Positions 27,132 to 35,837 are shown, numbered from the stretch's first letter. The stretch: DNA of 64,000 nucleotides from Brenneria goodwinii (GCF_002291445.1 NZ_CP014137.1:3100001-3164000), one strand, 5' to 3'. The notes: a model not told the origin generated them from the sequence alone. A program made the numbers and translations.

Positions 27132-27227
27132 AAGGTATACCCCTCACTATTAATAGAGACGACTAACTAATTGATATAAAAATAAATTATTAAAATAAGG
27201 CGTGAATGTAGATTAATTTGCAATCAT

Positions 27228-27247
27228 ATTGAGACTGCAGTATCAAT
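27228..27247. promoter_or_regulatory. Imperfect palindromic operator O1 (TetR site candidate)
   Basis: Twenty bases, ATTGAGACTGCAGTATCAAT, form an inverted repeat with one mismatched pair. They share the core TGAGACTG-AGT-TCA with the perfect palindrome 24 bp away. The site lies in the divergent promoter region of the UPF0261 and TetR genes. Confidence 0.65.
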
Positions 27248-27270
27248 AATGCAATCCACCCGATCGAAAT

Positions 27271-27288
27271 ATGAGACTGGAGTCTCAT
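27271..27288. promoter_or_regulatory. Perfect palindromic operator O2 (TetR site candidate)
   Basis: ATGAGACTGGAGTCTCAT is a perfect 8-bp inverted repeat around GG. Its size and placement between divergent regulator and operon are typical for a TetR-family operator. It matches O1 in its core, so a cooperative or double-dimer arrangement is plausible. Confidence 0.75.
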
Positions 27289-27422
27289 AATGAGGCCAAC
27301 CGCACTATTCGCAATCGAAGAAACGTGGCGTAACACATGAACCGTCCATTTTGTTATAGTGCGAGCAACGGTAATGAGGTCTGGAACGTTTCAGCTCGAA
27401 AATGCAATAAAATGAGGTCTAT

Positions 27423-28043
27423 GTGATTGAAAGGAATAATCAACTGACATCGACGCGGGCACGAACCCGTCGCCTGCTGCTCGATACTGCCGTGAGGATG
27501 TTTAACCAGGGCATATTTCCCTCAATTACCGACGTCGCCACCACGGCACAGGTTTCACGCGCCACAGCCTATCGCTATTTCCCGACGCAAAGCGCCCTGG
27601 TTTCCGCGGTTATCGACGAGAGCCTTGGCCCGGTTCTCGCCTGGAATCCAACGCAGCCAGATGCCAAACAACGGGTTGCCGAACTATTGCAATTCGCCTA
27701 TCCGCGAATGCTGGAACATGAAGGCGCTTTACGTGCGGCGCTATTGCTTTCTCTCCAGCAATGGGCAGATCGTCGATCCAATCGCCCTCACAACGAAAAG
27801 CTGGAACGCGGTAATCGTAAACGCCTGCTAAAAATAGCCACTGAACCATTGGAAGGGAAAATCCCGGCGGAATCCCGCCAGCGTGTTATTCATGCTCTGT
27901 CTCTGGTTTATGGTTCGGAAGTTTTTCTGGTTTTAAAAGATATCTGGGATCTGGATGACGATGCCATCCAGGACGTAACCCAATGGGTCGCCAAAGCCAT
28001 TCTGCGTCAGGCGGAAGAAGAGGCGTCAATAAGCGGAAATTAA
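27423..28043 (+). CDS. TetR-family regulator of the Tm-1-like/TIM-barrel operon
   Basis: This 206-aa regulator has an N-terminal HTH, RTRRLLLDTAVRMFNQGIFP then TDVATTAQVSRATAYRYFPT, typical of the family. The C-terminal ligand domain is unlike any I can name. It uses a GTG start at 27423, supported by TGAGG upstream; the nearby ATG at 27421 is out of frame and stops at once. It is divergent from the UPF0261 gene with two palindromes between them, so autoregulation plus operon repression is the simple model. The ligand is unknown. Confidence 0.85.
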   Translation: MIERNNQLTSTRARTRRLLLDTAVRMFNQGIFPSITDVATTAQVSRATAYRYFPTQSALVSAVIDESLGPVLAWNPTQPDAKQRVAELLQFAYPRMLEHEGALRAALLLSLQQWADRRSNRPHNEKLERGNRKRLLKIATEPLEGKIPAESRQRVIHALSLVYGSEVFLVLKDIWDLDDDAIQDVTQWVAKAILRQAEEEASISGN

Positions 28044-28055
28044 CGCCCCAAAGAG

Positions 28056-28120
28056 AAACAAGCAGCGTCCTTAATAGTAGGAACCCGCGCGACCTGAAAC
28101 GCCATTCAGTACCTTTTATT
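28056..28120 (+). repeat. Copy B of the 65-70 bp direct repeat
   Basis: The segment starts AAACAAGCAGCGTCCTT 12 bp after the TetR stop and ends ATTCAGTACCTTTTATT. It matches copy A at 24733-24802 in the same orientation; the first 17 bases are identical. Weaker similarity continues past the end of both copies (AATCGCCGC versus AATAAGCGCCGC). Confidence 0.75.
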
Positions 28121-28192
28121 TTCAACAATCGCCGCTCTGCTGCACACCGGTGGCCAAGATACGTCGTGTAACAAACCGCTCTCGCAATTTTG

Positions 28193-28207
28193 TAGACGAC
28201 CGGTCTA
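28193..28207. promoter_or_regulatory. Inverted-repeat operator upstream of the second TetR gene
   Basis: TAGACGACCGGTCTA has TAGAC/GTCTA arms. It lies 20 bp before the start codon of a TetR gene and overlaps its likely promoter. It resembles the TAGACC-type boxes used by TetR regulators of electrophile and aldehyde stress (NemR-like). Confidence 0.6.
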
Positions 28208-28227
28208 TTATTATATATGATGCGCAC

Positions 28228-28842
28228 ATGAACAAAACACATAAAGCGGAACTCACCCGCCAGCACATCCTCGATACCGGTAGGAACCTGGTGCTGAGCA
28301 AGGGTTTTATCGGCGTGGGTCTGAAGGAAATACTCGACACCTGCGAGGTGCCCAAAGGCTCCTTCTATCACTATTTCTCGTCTAAGGAGCAGTTCGGCTG
28401 CGTGCTGCTGGAGCAGTATGTCAGCGATTACCAACGGCGGCTGGATGTCCTGTTCGCGCCCGGCGCCGGCAGCGGGCGCGAACGCCTGATGCGCTACTGG
28501 ACGGCGTGGATCGACGATCCGGAACTGGGCGGCTGGGCCGAACAGTGCCTGGTCGTCAAGCTGGCGGCCGAAATCGCCGATCTGTCCGAGGACATGCGCC
28601 AAATCCTGTGCGATGGCGTAACGCGACTGGTATCGCGCATTGGCGAAACGGTGGCGGACGGCCAGCGCGACGGCTCGCTACGCCTGGCGCTGACGTCGGA
28701 AGCCACGGCGCAAACGTTGTACCAGCTGTGGTTGGGCGCGGCTCTGCTGTCTAAGCTGAATAAAGACAAGGCGCCGCTGCGACAAGCATTAGCGACGACC
28801 GAATTGCTGCTCGTTCCGACAGGAAATAGCGCCGGCATTTGA
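28228..28842 (+). CDS. TetR-family regulator (electrophile/aldehyde-stress type)
   Basis: This protein of about 204 aa has the HTH RQHILDTGRNLVLSKGF...LKEILDTCEVPKGSFYHYF, typical of the NemR/AcuR group (KGSFYHYF), and a cysteine in EQCLVVKLAAEIADLS in the sensor domain. ATG 28228 is used; the upstream extension overlaps the operator. It is followed 49 bp later by a DJ-1-like gene and an aldehyde dehydrogenase, so it probably represses that set and responds to aldehydes or other electrophiles. That ligand is inference. Confidence 0.85.
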   Translation: MNKTHKAELTRQHILDTGRNLVLSKGFIGVGLKEILDTCEVPKGSFYHYFSSKEQFGCVLLEQYVSDYQRRLDVLFAPGAGSGRERLMRYWTAWIDDPELGGWAEQCLVVKLAAEIADLSEDMRQILCDGVTRLVSRIGETVADGQRDGSLRLALTSEATAQTLYQLWLGAALLSKLNKDKAPLRQALATTELLLVPTGNSAGI

Positions 28843-28891
28843 TGGCGCCGGTACGTGCAGCTCACTGAAACTAAATTTAGGAATCCTTGAT

Positions 28892-29569
28892 ATGAACATA
28901 TTGATCGTTCTCACCTCACATGACCGCCTTGGCGACACCGGCAAGAAAACCGGTTTCTGGCTGGAAGAATTTGCCGCGCCTTATTACGTATTCAAAGACG
29001 CCGGCGCAAAACTGACGCTGGTTTCGCCGTTGGGCGGTCAGCCGCCGTTGGATCCCAAGAGCGACGAACCGGAAGCGCAAACGGCCGCAACCGAACGTTT
29101 CCGTAACGATCCGCAGGCGCAAGCGGCGCTAGCCAACACCGGCAAGCTGTCCGATGTGCGCGAGTCTGATTTTGACGCCGTGTTCTATCCCGGCGGTCAC
29201 GGCCCGCTGTGGGATCTGGCCGAAAACGCCGCGTCGATCGCGCTGATTGAAGCCTTCGATCGCGCCGGTAAACCATTTGGACTGGTCTGCCATGCGCCGG
29301 GCGCACTGCGCCGCGTTCGCGCCGCCGACGGTCAACCTTTGGTCAAAGGACGCAAGGTCACCGGCTTCTCCAACAGTGAGGAAGAGGCGGTGCAGTTAAG
29401 CAAGGTGGTTCCGTTCCTGATTGAAGACGAATTCAAGCGTCAGGGCGGTCTGTATGAGAAAGGCGCCGACTGGCAGCCGCACATCGTCACCGACGGTCAT
29501 TTGATTACCGGGCAGAATCCCGCCAGCTCTGCAGCGGTGGCCGAAGCCATCATCAAGCAGCTGTCTTGA
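28892..29569 (+). CDS. DJ-1/PfpI family protein (type 1 glutamine amidotransferase-like)
   Basis: This 225-aa protein has the DJ-1/HchA-like fold, with the nucleophile cysteine in GLVCHAPGALRR and the preceding AVFYPGGHGPLWDL. Members act on reactive aldehydes such as methylglyoxal or as chaperones. Its location between a TetR repressor and an aldehyde dehydrogenase supports an aldehyde-detoxification role. The exact reaction cannot be told from sequence. Confidence 0.87.
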   Translation: MNILIVLTSHDRLGDTGKKTGFWLEEFAAPYYVFKDAGAKLTLVSPLGGQPPLDPKSDEPEAQTAATERFRNDPQAQAALANTGKLSDVRESDFDAVFYPGGHGPLWDLAENAASIALIEAFDRAGKPFGLVCHAPGALRRVRAADGQPLVKGRKVTGFSNSEEEAVQLSKVVPFLIEDEFKRQGGLYEKGADWQPHIVTDGHLITGQNPASSAAVAEAIIKQLS

Positions 29570-29607
29570 GCGATTATTTCCCCTTTCAACGCTTTTCGGA
29601 GTCGATG

Positions 29608-31026
29608 ATGAATTCCCCCGTTACCGCCGCAACACTGGCCGCCACCGTGGCCGCGATGAAACAGGCCCACATTCAGGATGGCCCGGCCAGTGTCGAACTG
29701 CGCCGCGACCGCCTGAACCGCGCCGTAAAACTGCTCACCCGCCACCACAAGGAACTGGTGGCGGCGATCGATGCCGACTATGGTCATCGCAGCCCTTATC
29801 AGACCCTGTTGGCCGACGTGCTGTCTTCCGTCGCGACGTTGCAGAACGCGGCGGAAAATCTGGAGCAATGGATGCAGGCTGAAGAACAGCCGGCGCCGGG
29901 CCCCGGTATGCAGGCTCGCATTCAGTACCAGCCGCTGGGCGTGGTCGGCATCATCAGCCCGTGGAACTTCCCGCTCAACCTGGCCTTCAGCCCGCTGGCG
30001 GGCGTATTTGCCGCCGGCAACCGCGCGTTGCTCAAACCGTCCGAGCTGACCCCGCGCACCGCTGAGTTGCTGGCCGACCTGATCGCCCGCTATTTCGATC
30101 CGCTGGAACTGACCACGGTGCTGGGCGATGCCGACGTCGGCGCCGCCTTCAGCGCGCAGGCGTTCGACCACCTGGTATTCACCGGCAGCACCGGCGTCGG
30201 CCGTCATGTGATGCGCGCCGCCGCTGAGAACCTGGTGCCGGTGACGCTGGAACTGGGAGGCAAGTCGCCGGTGGTTCTCGATACCGATGCCGATGTGCGG
30301 GTGGCCGCCGAGCGCGTGCTGACGATCAAAACCTTCAACGCCGGTCAGATTTGCATTTCCCCCGACTATGTCATGCTGCCTGCAAGCGCCCGTGACGCCT
30401 TCGTCGAACACGCCCGGCATTTCATCGCCCGGACGTTCCCGACGCTACAGGATAACCCTGACTATACCGCTATCGTCAGCGATCGCCATTTCCAGCGCCT
30501 GCAGGGTCTGCTGGACGATGCGCGCGCCAAAGGCGCCACGGTCATCGGGCTGGAGCCGGAAAACGAAACGCATGCCGATGCGGCGACCCGCAAATTAGCG
30601 CCGACGCTGGTGCTTGACGCCACCGACGAGATGCTGGTGATGCAAGAGGAGATCTTCGGGCCGATCCTGCCGCTCAAAACTTATCGTAACGTTGACGAGG
30701 CGCTGGCTTACATAAACGCCCATCCGCGTCCGCTGGCCGCCTACTATTTCAGTCAGGATCCGCAGCGTCAGCAGCGGTTTAGCGTGCAGACCACTTCCGG
30801 CGCGCTGGTGATCAACGATGTGATGACCCACGCCACGGTCGAGAGCGTACCATTCGGCGGTGTGGGCGCCTCGGGAATCGGCGCTTATCACGGCATCCAT
30901 GGTTTCCGCCGTTTCAGCCATGCCAAAGCGGTCGTGGTACAGAGTCCGGGGGGTGAATACAATCTGCGCATGCGCGCGCCCTATGCCGACGGCCTGGCGG
31001 AAATCGAAAAACTGCTGGCGAACTAA
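29608..31026 (+). CDS. Coniferyl aldehyde dehydrogenase-type ALDH
   Basis: This NAD(P)-dependent aldehyde dehydrogenase of about 472 aa has the catalytic Cys in FNAGQICISPDYV, the general-base Glu in VTLELGGKSPVVL, NAD-binding IISPWNFPLNLA and FTGSTGVGRHV. The GQICISPDY motif and lack of a long C-terminal tail fit the coniferyl aldehyde dehydrogenase group, which oxidises lignin-derived aromatic aldehydes. GGAG precedes ATG 29608; ATG 29605 and an upstream TTG that overlaps the previous stop are alternatives. It is cotranscribed with the DJ-1-like gene. Confidence 0.87.
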   Translation: MNSPVTAATLAATVAAMKQAHIQDGPASVELRRDRLNRAVKLLTRHHKELVAAIDADYGHRSPYQTLLADVLSSVATLQNAAENLEQWMQAEEQPAPGPGMQARIQYQPLGVVGIISPWNFPLNLAFSPLAGVFAAGNRALLKPSELTPRTAELLADLIARYFDPLELTTVLGDADVGAAFSAQAFDHLVFTGSTGVGRHVMRAAAENLVPVTLELGGKSPVVLDTDADVRVAAERVLTIKTFNAGQICISPDYVMLPASARDAFVEHARHFIARTFPTLQDNPDYTAIVSDRHFQRLQGLLDDARAKGATVIGLEPENETHADAATRKLAPTLVLDATDEMLVMQEEIFGPILPLKTYRNVDEALAYINAHPRPLAAYYFSQDPQRQQRFSVQTTSGALVINDVMTHATVESVPFGGVGASGIGAYHGIHGFRRFSHAKAVVVQSPGGEYNLRMRAPYADGLAEIEKLLAN

Positions 31027-31427
31027 ATCAGGATCGACGGGCTGTGGTGCGTCACAGCCTACAAAATGCCCCGTGGCAACGTCGAAGCACATTTGCATGC
31101 GACGATTGCCCGGCGCAATCCATTCCCGCCGAATTTCCCGCTTCCCTATCAGGTTATAAACGCATTTTTTGCTACCTTTGCCAATAAAAGGTAGCATCAC
31201 CGCCGTTCTTTAACGCTATGTAGACACATTTATAAGAAACCACGGATGCGGTATAGCCTATTCGGGTGCAAAAATACTCATTGCTATACCCTTCATTTTT
31301 CAAGCTGCATCGATAGTTGGCTTCTTTTATTACCCGGCTCATCCCTGAGCCTTGATGCAACGCGAAATCTATTGGGTAGATACGTCATTCATCGCAAATG
31401 AATGATTGACAGGAATACAGGTAAGTA
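31027..31427. other. Intergenic region aldehyde dehydrogenase-ansP
   Basis: The first 175 bp contain an open minus-strand stretch (31027-31200) whose translation (GKREIRREWIAPGNRRMQMC, ATGHFVGCDAP) looks more protein-like than random, but I cannot name it. Next comes an imperfectly palindromic repeat element at 31284-31381. The final 45 bp lead into ansP. Confidence 0.5.
31284..31381. repeat. Enterobacterial palindromic intergenic repeat (short or decayed copy)
   Basis: Left end CTATACCCTTCATTTTTCAA..GCTGCATC and right end GATGCAACGCGAAATC..GGGTAGA are imperfect inverted repeats. The left end resembles the TATACTCGTCATACTTCAAG terminus of the element at 54381-54508. Such elements are common in enterobacterial spacers. 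Confidence 0.65.
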
Positions 31428-32894
31428 ATGACTCAGAGCAAAAAAACCGGCAGTGGAAATGATATAAACCAAAGACGTTGGCTGGACTCGCATGAAACAG
31501 GCTATCACAAGGGATTAGGCAATCGTCACGTGCAGATGATCGCCATTGGCGGCTCTATTGGTACCGGTCTTTTCCTTGGCGCAGGCGCGCGGTTACAGAT
31601 GGCGGGGCCGGCGCTGGCGCTGGTCTATCTGACCTGCGGCATCTTCGCTTTTTTCATACTGCGCGCGTTGGGCGAACTGATCGTCCATCGCCCGACCAGC
31701 GGCAGCTTCGTCTCTTACGCCCGTGAATTTTTCGGCGAAAAAGCCTCTTATGTGGCGGGCTGGATGTACTTTCTCAACTGGGCGATGGCCGGTATCGTCG
31801 ATATCACCGCGGTGGCGCTTTATATGCATTACTGGGGCACCTTCGCCGATGTGCCGCAGTGGGTATTTGCCTTGAGTGCTTTATCGCTCGTCACCTTGAT
31901 GAACCTGATCGGCGTAAAGTGGTTTGCCGAAATGGAATTCTGGTTCGCGCTGATCAAGGTCGCCGCCATTTCGCTGTTTCTCATCGTCGGGACGGTCTAT
32001 CTCGGCATCGGCGCGCCGCTGGACGGCAACCAGACCGGTATGCATCTGATTACCGATAACGGCGGAATTTTTCCGCACGGTCTTCTGCCGGCGCTGGTGC
32101 TGATTCAGGGCGTGATCTTCGCCTTCGCCGGCGTTGAAATGATCGGCATCACCGCCGGGGAGTGTAAGAATCCGGAGACCGTGTTGCCTAAAGCCGTCAA
32201 TAGCGTTATCTGGCGTATCGGTCTGTTTTACGTCGGTTCGATTATTCTGTTGGTATGCCTGCTGCCGTGGAACGCCTATCAGGCCGGACAGAGCCCTTTC
32301 GTCACCTTTTTCAGCAAGCTGGGCATACCTTATATCGGTACGATAATGAACATCGTCGTGCTGTCCGCCGCCCTTTCCAGCCTGAATTCCGGCCTGTACT
32401 CCACCGGACGGATTCTGCGCTCTCTCTCGCTAGGCGGCTCCGCGCCCGCGTTTTTGTCGAAAATGAGCTCGCAGGCAGTGCCTTACGCCGGAATATTGAT
32501 GACCGTAAGCATCCATATTGTCGGGGTGTTCCTCAACTACATCGTGCCGTCGCAGGTATTTGAGATCATGTTGAACGTTTCCTCGCTGGGCATTCTCTCC
32601 TCCTGGGGATTTATCATCGTCTGCCAGATGAAATTGCGCAAAGCGATCCGCCAGGGCAAGGCCGCTCCCGTGACCTTTAAAATGCCCGGCGCGCCGGTCA
32701 CCTCCTGGCTGACGCTGGCCTTTCTGCTGGGGGTGCTGGTGCTGATGGCGTTCGATTACCCGAACGGCACCTGGACTATCGCCGCCACGCCCATTTTGGG
32801 GTTGATGCTGGTCGCGGGGTGGCTGAGACTGAGGAAGCAGAAGGCGACACCTCGTCCAGCCGAAGCGCGGGAACAGGAATCGGCCGCCATCTGA
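31428..32894 (+). CDS. ansP: L-asparagine permease
   Basis: This 488-aa amino acid permease of the APC superfamily has about 12 hydrophobic segments. Strong AnsP-like sequence runs through the protein: HKGLGNRHVQMIAIGGSIGT, GLFLGAGARLQMAGPALALV, GVKWFAEMEFWFALIKV and SLNSGLYSTGRILRSL. It takes up asparagine by proton symport. It is convergent with speC, and a shared terminator lies between them. A TACAGGTAAGT sequence precedes ATG 31428. Confidence 0.92.
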   Translation: MTQSKKTGSGNDINQRRWLDSHETGYHKGLGNRHVQMIAIGGSIGTGLFLGAGARLQMAGPALALVYLTCGIFAFFILRALGELIVHRPTSGSFVSYAREFFGEKASYVAGWMYFLNWAMAGIVDITAVALYMHYWGTFADVPQWVFALSALSLVTLMNLIGVKWFAEMEFWFALIKVAAISLFLIVGTVYLGIGAPLDGNQTGMHLITDNGGIFPHGLLPALVLIQGVIFAFAGVEMIGITAGECKNPETVLPKAVNSVIWRIGLFYVGSIILLVCLLPWNAYQAGQSPFVTFFSKLGIPYIGTIMNIVVLSAALSSLNSGLYSTGRILRSLSLGGSAPAFLSKMSSQAVPYAGILMTVSIHIVGVFLNYIVPSQVFEIMLNVSSLGILSSWGFIIVCQMKLRKAIRQGKAAPVTFKMPGAPVTSWLTLAFLLGVLVLMAFDYPNGTWTIAATPILGLMLVAGWLRLRKQKATPRPAEAREQESAAI

Positions 32895-32913
32895 CGGCCT
32901 ATTTGATATAAAC

Positions 32914-32931
32914 AGGCCCGCAACCGGGCCT
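32914..32931. terminator. Bidirectional terminator ansP/speC
   Basis: A perfect 7-bp stem AGGCCCG / CGGGCCT with a CAAC loop, followed by GATGTTTTT on the plus strand and GTTTATAT on the minus strand, between two convergent genes. Confidence 0.85.
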
Positions 32932-32938
32932 GATGTTT

Positions 32939-35092
32939 TTAACGCTCAATCACGTAGCCATAAAGACGTTTACTGCCGTCTTCCTCAGCCACGCTGTAAA
33001 CGCCCTGAAGCTCAGGCGAAAATCCCGGCAGCAGATTGATCCCGGCTTCCAGCGCCAGAAAATAGCGCTGCACCGCCCCGCCCCATACTTCACCCGGCAC
33101 CACGCACAGCACGCCCGGCGGGTAAGGCAACGCGCCTTCCGCCGCGATACGCCCTGCGATTTGCGCTATCGGCGCCAGCTCAATGTTGCCGCGCACAAAC
33201 TCACGGTTGGCATCTTGCGGCAACATCACCGCCGCAGGGAAATCCGCTTTGCGGAACATCGCTTTTTGCAGATCCTTCACGTTATGGCCGGCATAAAAAT
33301 CATGCATTTCCTGACACAGACGACGCAGCGTGTAACCGCGATAACGCTGCACATATTTCTGATACAGGCTGGGCAACACGTCACTCAACGGCGCATCCCT
33401 GGCGACCAGCCGTTCAAAATGGACGATAGCCTCCACCAGGCGCTGCATCTTGACGCTGTCTTCCGCCGGCGTCAGCAGGAACAGAATCGAGTTCAGGTCG
33501 CACTTTTCAGGAATAATGCCATGTTCGCGCAGGTAATTGGCCAGGATGGTCGCCGGAATGCCGAAATCGGTGTATTCACCGCTGACGGCGTCAATTCCCG
33601 GCGTGGTTAACAATAGTTTGCAGGGATCGATAAAATATTGGTCCTGCGCGTAACCGTCGAACGAGTGCCATTTTTCGCCCGGCTCAAAATTGAAGAATCG
33701 CACATCATGGGCAATGATGTCCGTGTCGTGATCCTGCCACGGGATCCCCGCCACCGTCGGCGGCACGAACGGCTGAATCAAATCACAACGCGCCAGCAGC
33801 TGTTTACGCGCTTCGATGCCGGTTTTCACACACTCCAGCCACAGCCGGCGCCCGCTGGTGCCCTCATGCATTTTGGCATTCACATCCAGCGCGGCGAACA
33901 GCGGATAAAACGGGCTGGTAGACGCATGCAACATAAAGGCGTTGTTAAAGCGCTTATGATTACAGAAACGCCGCTGCCCCTTGATGTGGGTATCTTTTTT
34001 ATGTATCTGCGACGTCTGGGAGAAGCCCGCCTGCTGCTTATGCACCGATTGCGTGACAAAAATCCCCGGATCGTTTTCGTTCAGATCCAGCAACAGCGGC
34101 GAGCATTGCTCCATCATCGGGATAAACTGTTCATATCCCACCCAGGCGGAATCAAACAGAATGTAATCGCACAGATGGCCGATACTGTCGACCACCTGAC
34201 GCGCGTTATAAATCGTCCCGTCGTAGGTGCCAAGCTGGATCACCGCCAAACGGAACGGACGCGGTTCATCGGCCCGTTCCGGCGCGACTTCGCTCACCAG
34301 ATTACGCAGATAGGCTTCATCAAAACAGTGCGCGTCTACCCCGCCGATAAAGCCAAATGGATTGCGCACGGTTTCCATATAGACCGGCGTCGCCCCGGCC
34401 TGGATCAACGCGCCATGATGGTTGGACTTATGATTGTTGCGGTCAAACAGCACCAAATCGCCGCGCGTCAGCAGGGCGTTGGTCACTACCTTATTGGCTG
34501 CCGACGTGCCATTCAGCACAAAATAGGTTTTATCCGCATTAAACACGCGCGCGGCGAATTTCTGCGCTTTCTTGGCGGCGCCCTCATGAATCAGCAGATC
34601 GCCCAGCTTCACATCGGCATTGCAAATATCCGAACGGAAAATATTTTCGCCGTAAAAATCAAAAAACTGTCTTCCAGCCGGATGCTTGCGAAAAAACTGA
34701 CCGCCCTGATGCCCCGGACAGGCAAAAGTGGTGTTTTCCATTTCGACATACTTGACCAGCGTATCGAAAAATGGCGGCAACAACGTGTCTTGATAACGCC
34801 GCGCCGCGCGTTCCAACACCTCGGCATGGTCGCCTTCGTCGTCCAGCAGCAACCAGTCGCTGCCTGTCGGCAACATTTCGGATAGTGAATCGGTATTATC
34901 CTGAGCCACAAAAGCCGGAATGGTAAAACCGGTATGGTGTAATATCGACAAGATCCCGCTGCGCGCCTCCTCAAGGGAGACCACGACCGCAGCCACATCG
35001 GTAAAATCAGTCTGACTGAGCGCAACAATTTCACGTGCAGTGATTAAACGGGCGGCAACCGCAGAATTAGCCGCAATTTTTAACTGTTTCAT
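32939..35092 (-). CDS. speC: Constitutive ornithine decarboxylase
   Basis: This 717-aa PLP-dependent decarboxylase converts ornithine to putrescine. It has an N-terminal wing domain (DFTDVAAVVVSLEEARSGIL), the PLP Lys in IFVTQSVHKQQAGFSQTSQI, STFACPGHQ-like ENTTFACPGHQGG, and the C-terminal AEGALPYPPGVLCVVPGE. It fits SpeC better than SpeF: it lies next to tRNA-Phe as E. coli speC lies near pheV, and has no potE partner. A long antisense frame across it is a shadow. Confidence 0.94.
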   Translation of the reverse strand: MKQLKIAANSAVAARLITAREIVALSQTDFTDVAAVVVSLEEARSGILSILHHTGFTIPAFVAQDNTDSLSEMLPTGSDWLLLDDEGDHAEVLERAARRYQDTLLPPFFDTLVKYVEMENTTFACPGHQGGQFFRKHPAGRQFFDFYGENIFRSDICNADVKLGDLLIHEGAAKKAQKFAARVFNADKTYFVLNGTSAANKVVTNALLTRGDLVLFDRNNHKSNHHGALIQAGATPVYMETVRNPFGFIGGVDAHCFDEAYLRNLVSEVAPERADEPRPFRLAVIQLGTYDGTIYNARQVVDSIGHLCDYILFDSAWVGYEQFIPMMEQCSPLLLDLNENDPGIFVTQSVHKQQAGFSQTSQIHKKDTHIKGQRRFCNHKRFNNAFMLHASTSPFYPLFAALDVNAKMHEGTSGRRLWLECVKTGIEARKQLLARCDLIQPFVPPTVAGIPWQDHDTDIIAHDVRFFNFEPGEKWHSFDGYAQDQYFIDPCKLLLTTPGIDAVSGEYTDFGIPATILANYLREHGIIPEKCDLNSILFLLTPAEDSVKMQRLVEAIVHFERLVARDAPLSDVLPSLYQKYVQRYRGYTLRRLCQEMHDFYAGHNVKDLQKAMFRKADFPAAVMLPQDANREFVRGNIELAPIAQIAGRIAAEGALPYPPGVLCVVPGEVWGGAVQRYFLALEAGINLLPGFSPELQGVYSVAEEDGSKRLYGYVIER

Positions 35093-35750
35093 TTAACCAA
35101 ACCCAAACGGTTAAGGATGAGTGTACGTGCCCGGAAGACACAGCGCAGGGATAACAATCCCGACCAATCACAATGCCAATCAGCAACGGCAAGCGCATGA
35201 TCCCTACAGTTACTACTGTAGGTTAAGAATGGATAAACTGGGGTCAGCACCATCCGATAGACATCAGTAAAATCAGAGCGACACTCTATTTTTAATCATG
35301 CCTAACAGCGAGCGTACGAACGCCTCACCGCATGGTGGCGAAGGATAATCGAAGAGACGGCAAAAGGCGGCTGGAACGAGAAACGTGCGACGCCATCATC
35401 AAAGATCCGGCGCAGTCATTTTGCACCAAGAACCATGAATCCGACATATCAGCAGCCCTCTTTAGCCACGGGTGAATAGGGAGTTCAAGCGAACAGGAAG
35501 TTAAAAACCGCGCAATATTGGCATTATTTTCCACCGAATTCAAGAAATGGACGGCCTTCATTTTGTCTCCAATCGTGACATTTCGGCGCAAGACAGCGCT
35601 ACGGAGAGAAACTAGCGCAGGCTGATTGCCCAACTGCGTAATAGAACCCGGCATACAGCACGGCGATTGCCTGAAAATAGAGCAAGCACGCGCGTTTGTG
35701 ACAGAAACACGTTGACGACACGCGGCCAATACGGTTTAATGCGCCCCGTT
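35093..35750. other. Intergenic region speC - tRNA-Phe
   Basis: About 660 bp without a recognisable gene. It holds an 8-bp stem hairpin at 35203-35222 (CCTACAGT-TACT-ACTGTAGG), upstream of speC on its strand, and a 47-codon plus-strand frame at 35332-35475 with no ribosome-binding site or known relative. The part nearest the tRNA should contain its promoter. Confidence 0.5.
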
Positions 35751-35826
35751 GCCCGGATAGCTCAGTCGGTAGAGCAGAGGATTGAAAATCCTCGTGTCCT
35801 TGGTTCGATTCCGAGTCCGGGCACCA
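35751..35826 (+). tRNA. pheV: tRNA-Phe (GAA)
   Basis: A full 76-nt cloverleaf: GCCCGGA acceptor, GCTCAGTCGGTAGAGC D-arm, anticodon arm with TTGAAAA (anticodon GAA), T-arm GGTTCGATTCC and encoded CCA. It differs from E. coli tRNA-Phe only in the anticodon stem, a compensated pair. Its 3' end is duplicated 170 bp downstream, as at island insertion sites. Its position beyond speC matches pheV. Confidence 0.98.
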
Positions 35827-35829
35827 CTT
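35810..35829 (+). repeat. att-like direct repeat, copy 1 (tRNA-Phe 3' end)
   Basis: TCCGAGTCCGGGCACCACTT, covering the 3' part of the T-arm, the acceptor stem, the CCA and three more bases. It is identical to 35980-35999. tRNA 3' ends are the standard target of P4-type integrases, one of which lies downstream. Confidence 0.85.
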
Positions 35830-35837
35830 ATTTAAAG

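Noticed and set aside
29497..30420. 307-codon frame antisense to the aldehyde dehydrogenase gene
   Set aside because: The opposite strand has full catalytic motifs of ALDH; no motif is seen in this frame.
30595..31026. C-terminal part of the minus-strand frame ending at 30595
   Set aside because: This portion is antisense to ALDH. Only its first 58 codons (31027-31200) fall in non-coding DNA and are discussed separately.
33638..34885. 415-codon open frame antisense to speC
   Set aside because: It lies wholly opposite conserved ornithine decarboxylase sequence; GC-rich codon bias opens the opposite frame.
35325..35729. 134-codon minus-strand frame between speC and tRNA-Phe
   Set aside because: No ribosome-binding site, odd composition (many Ser, Arg, Cys) and no recognisable motif.
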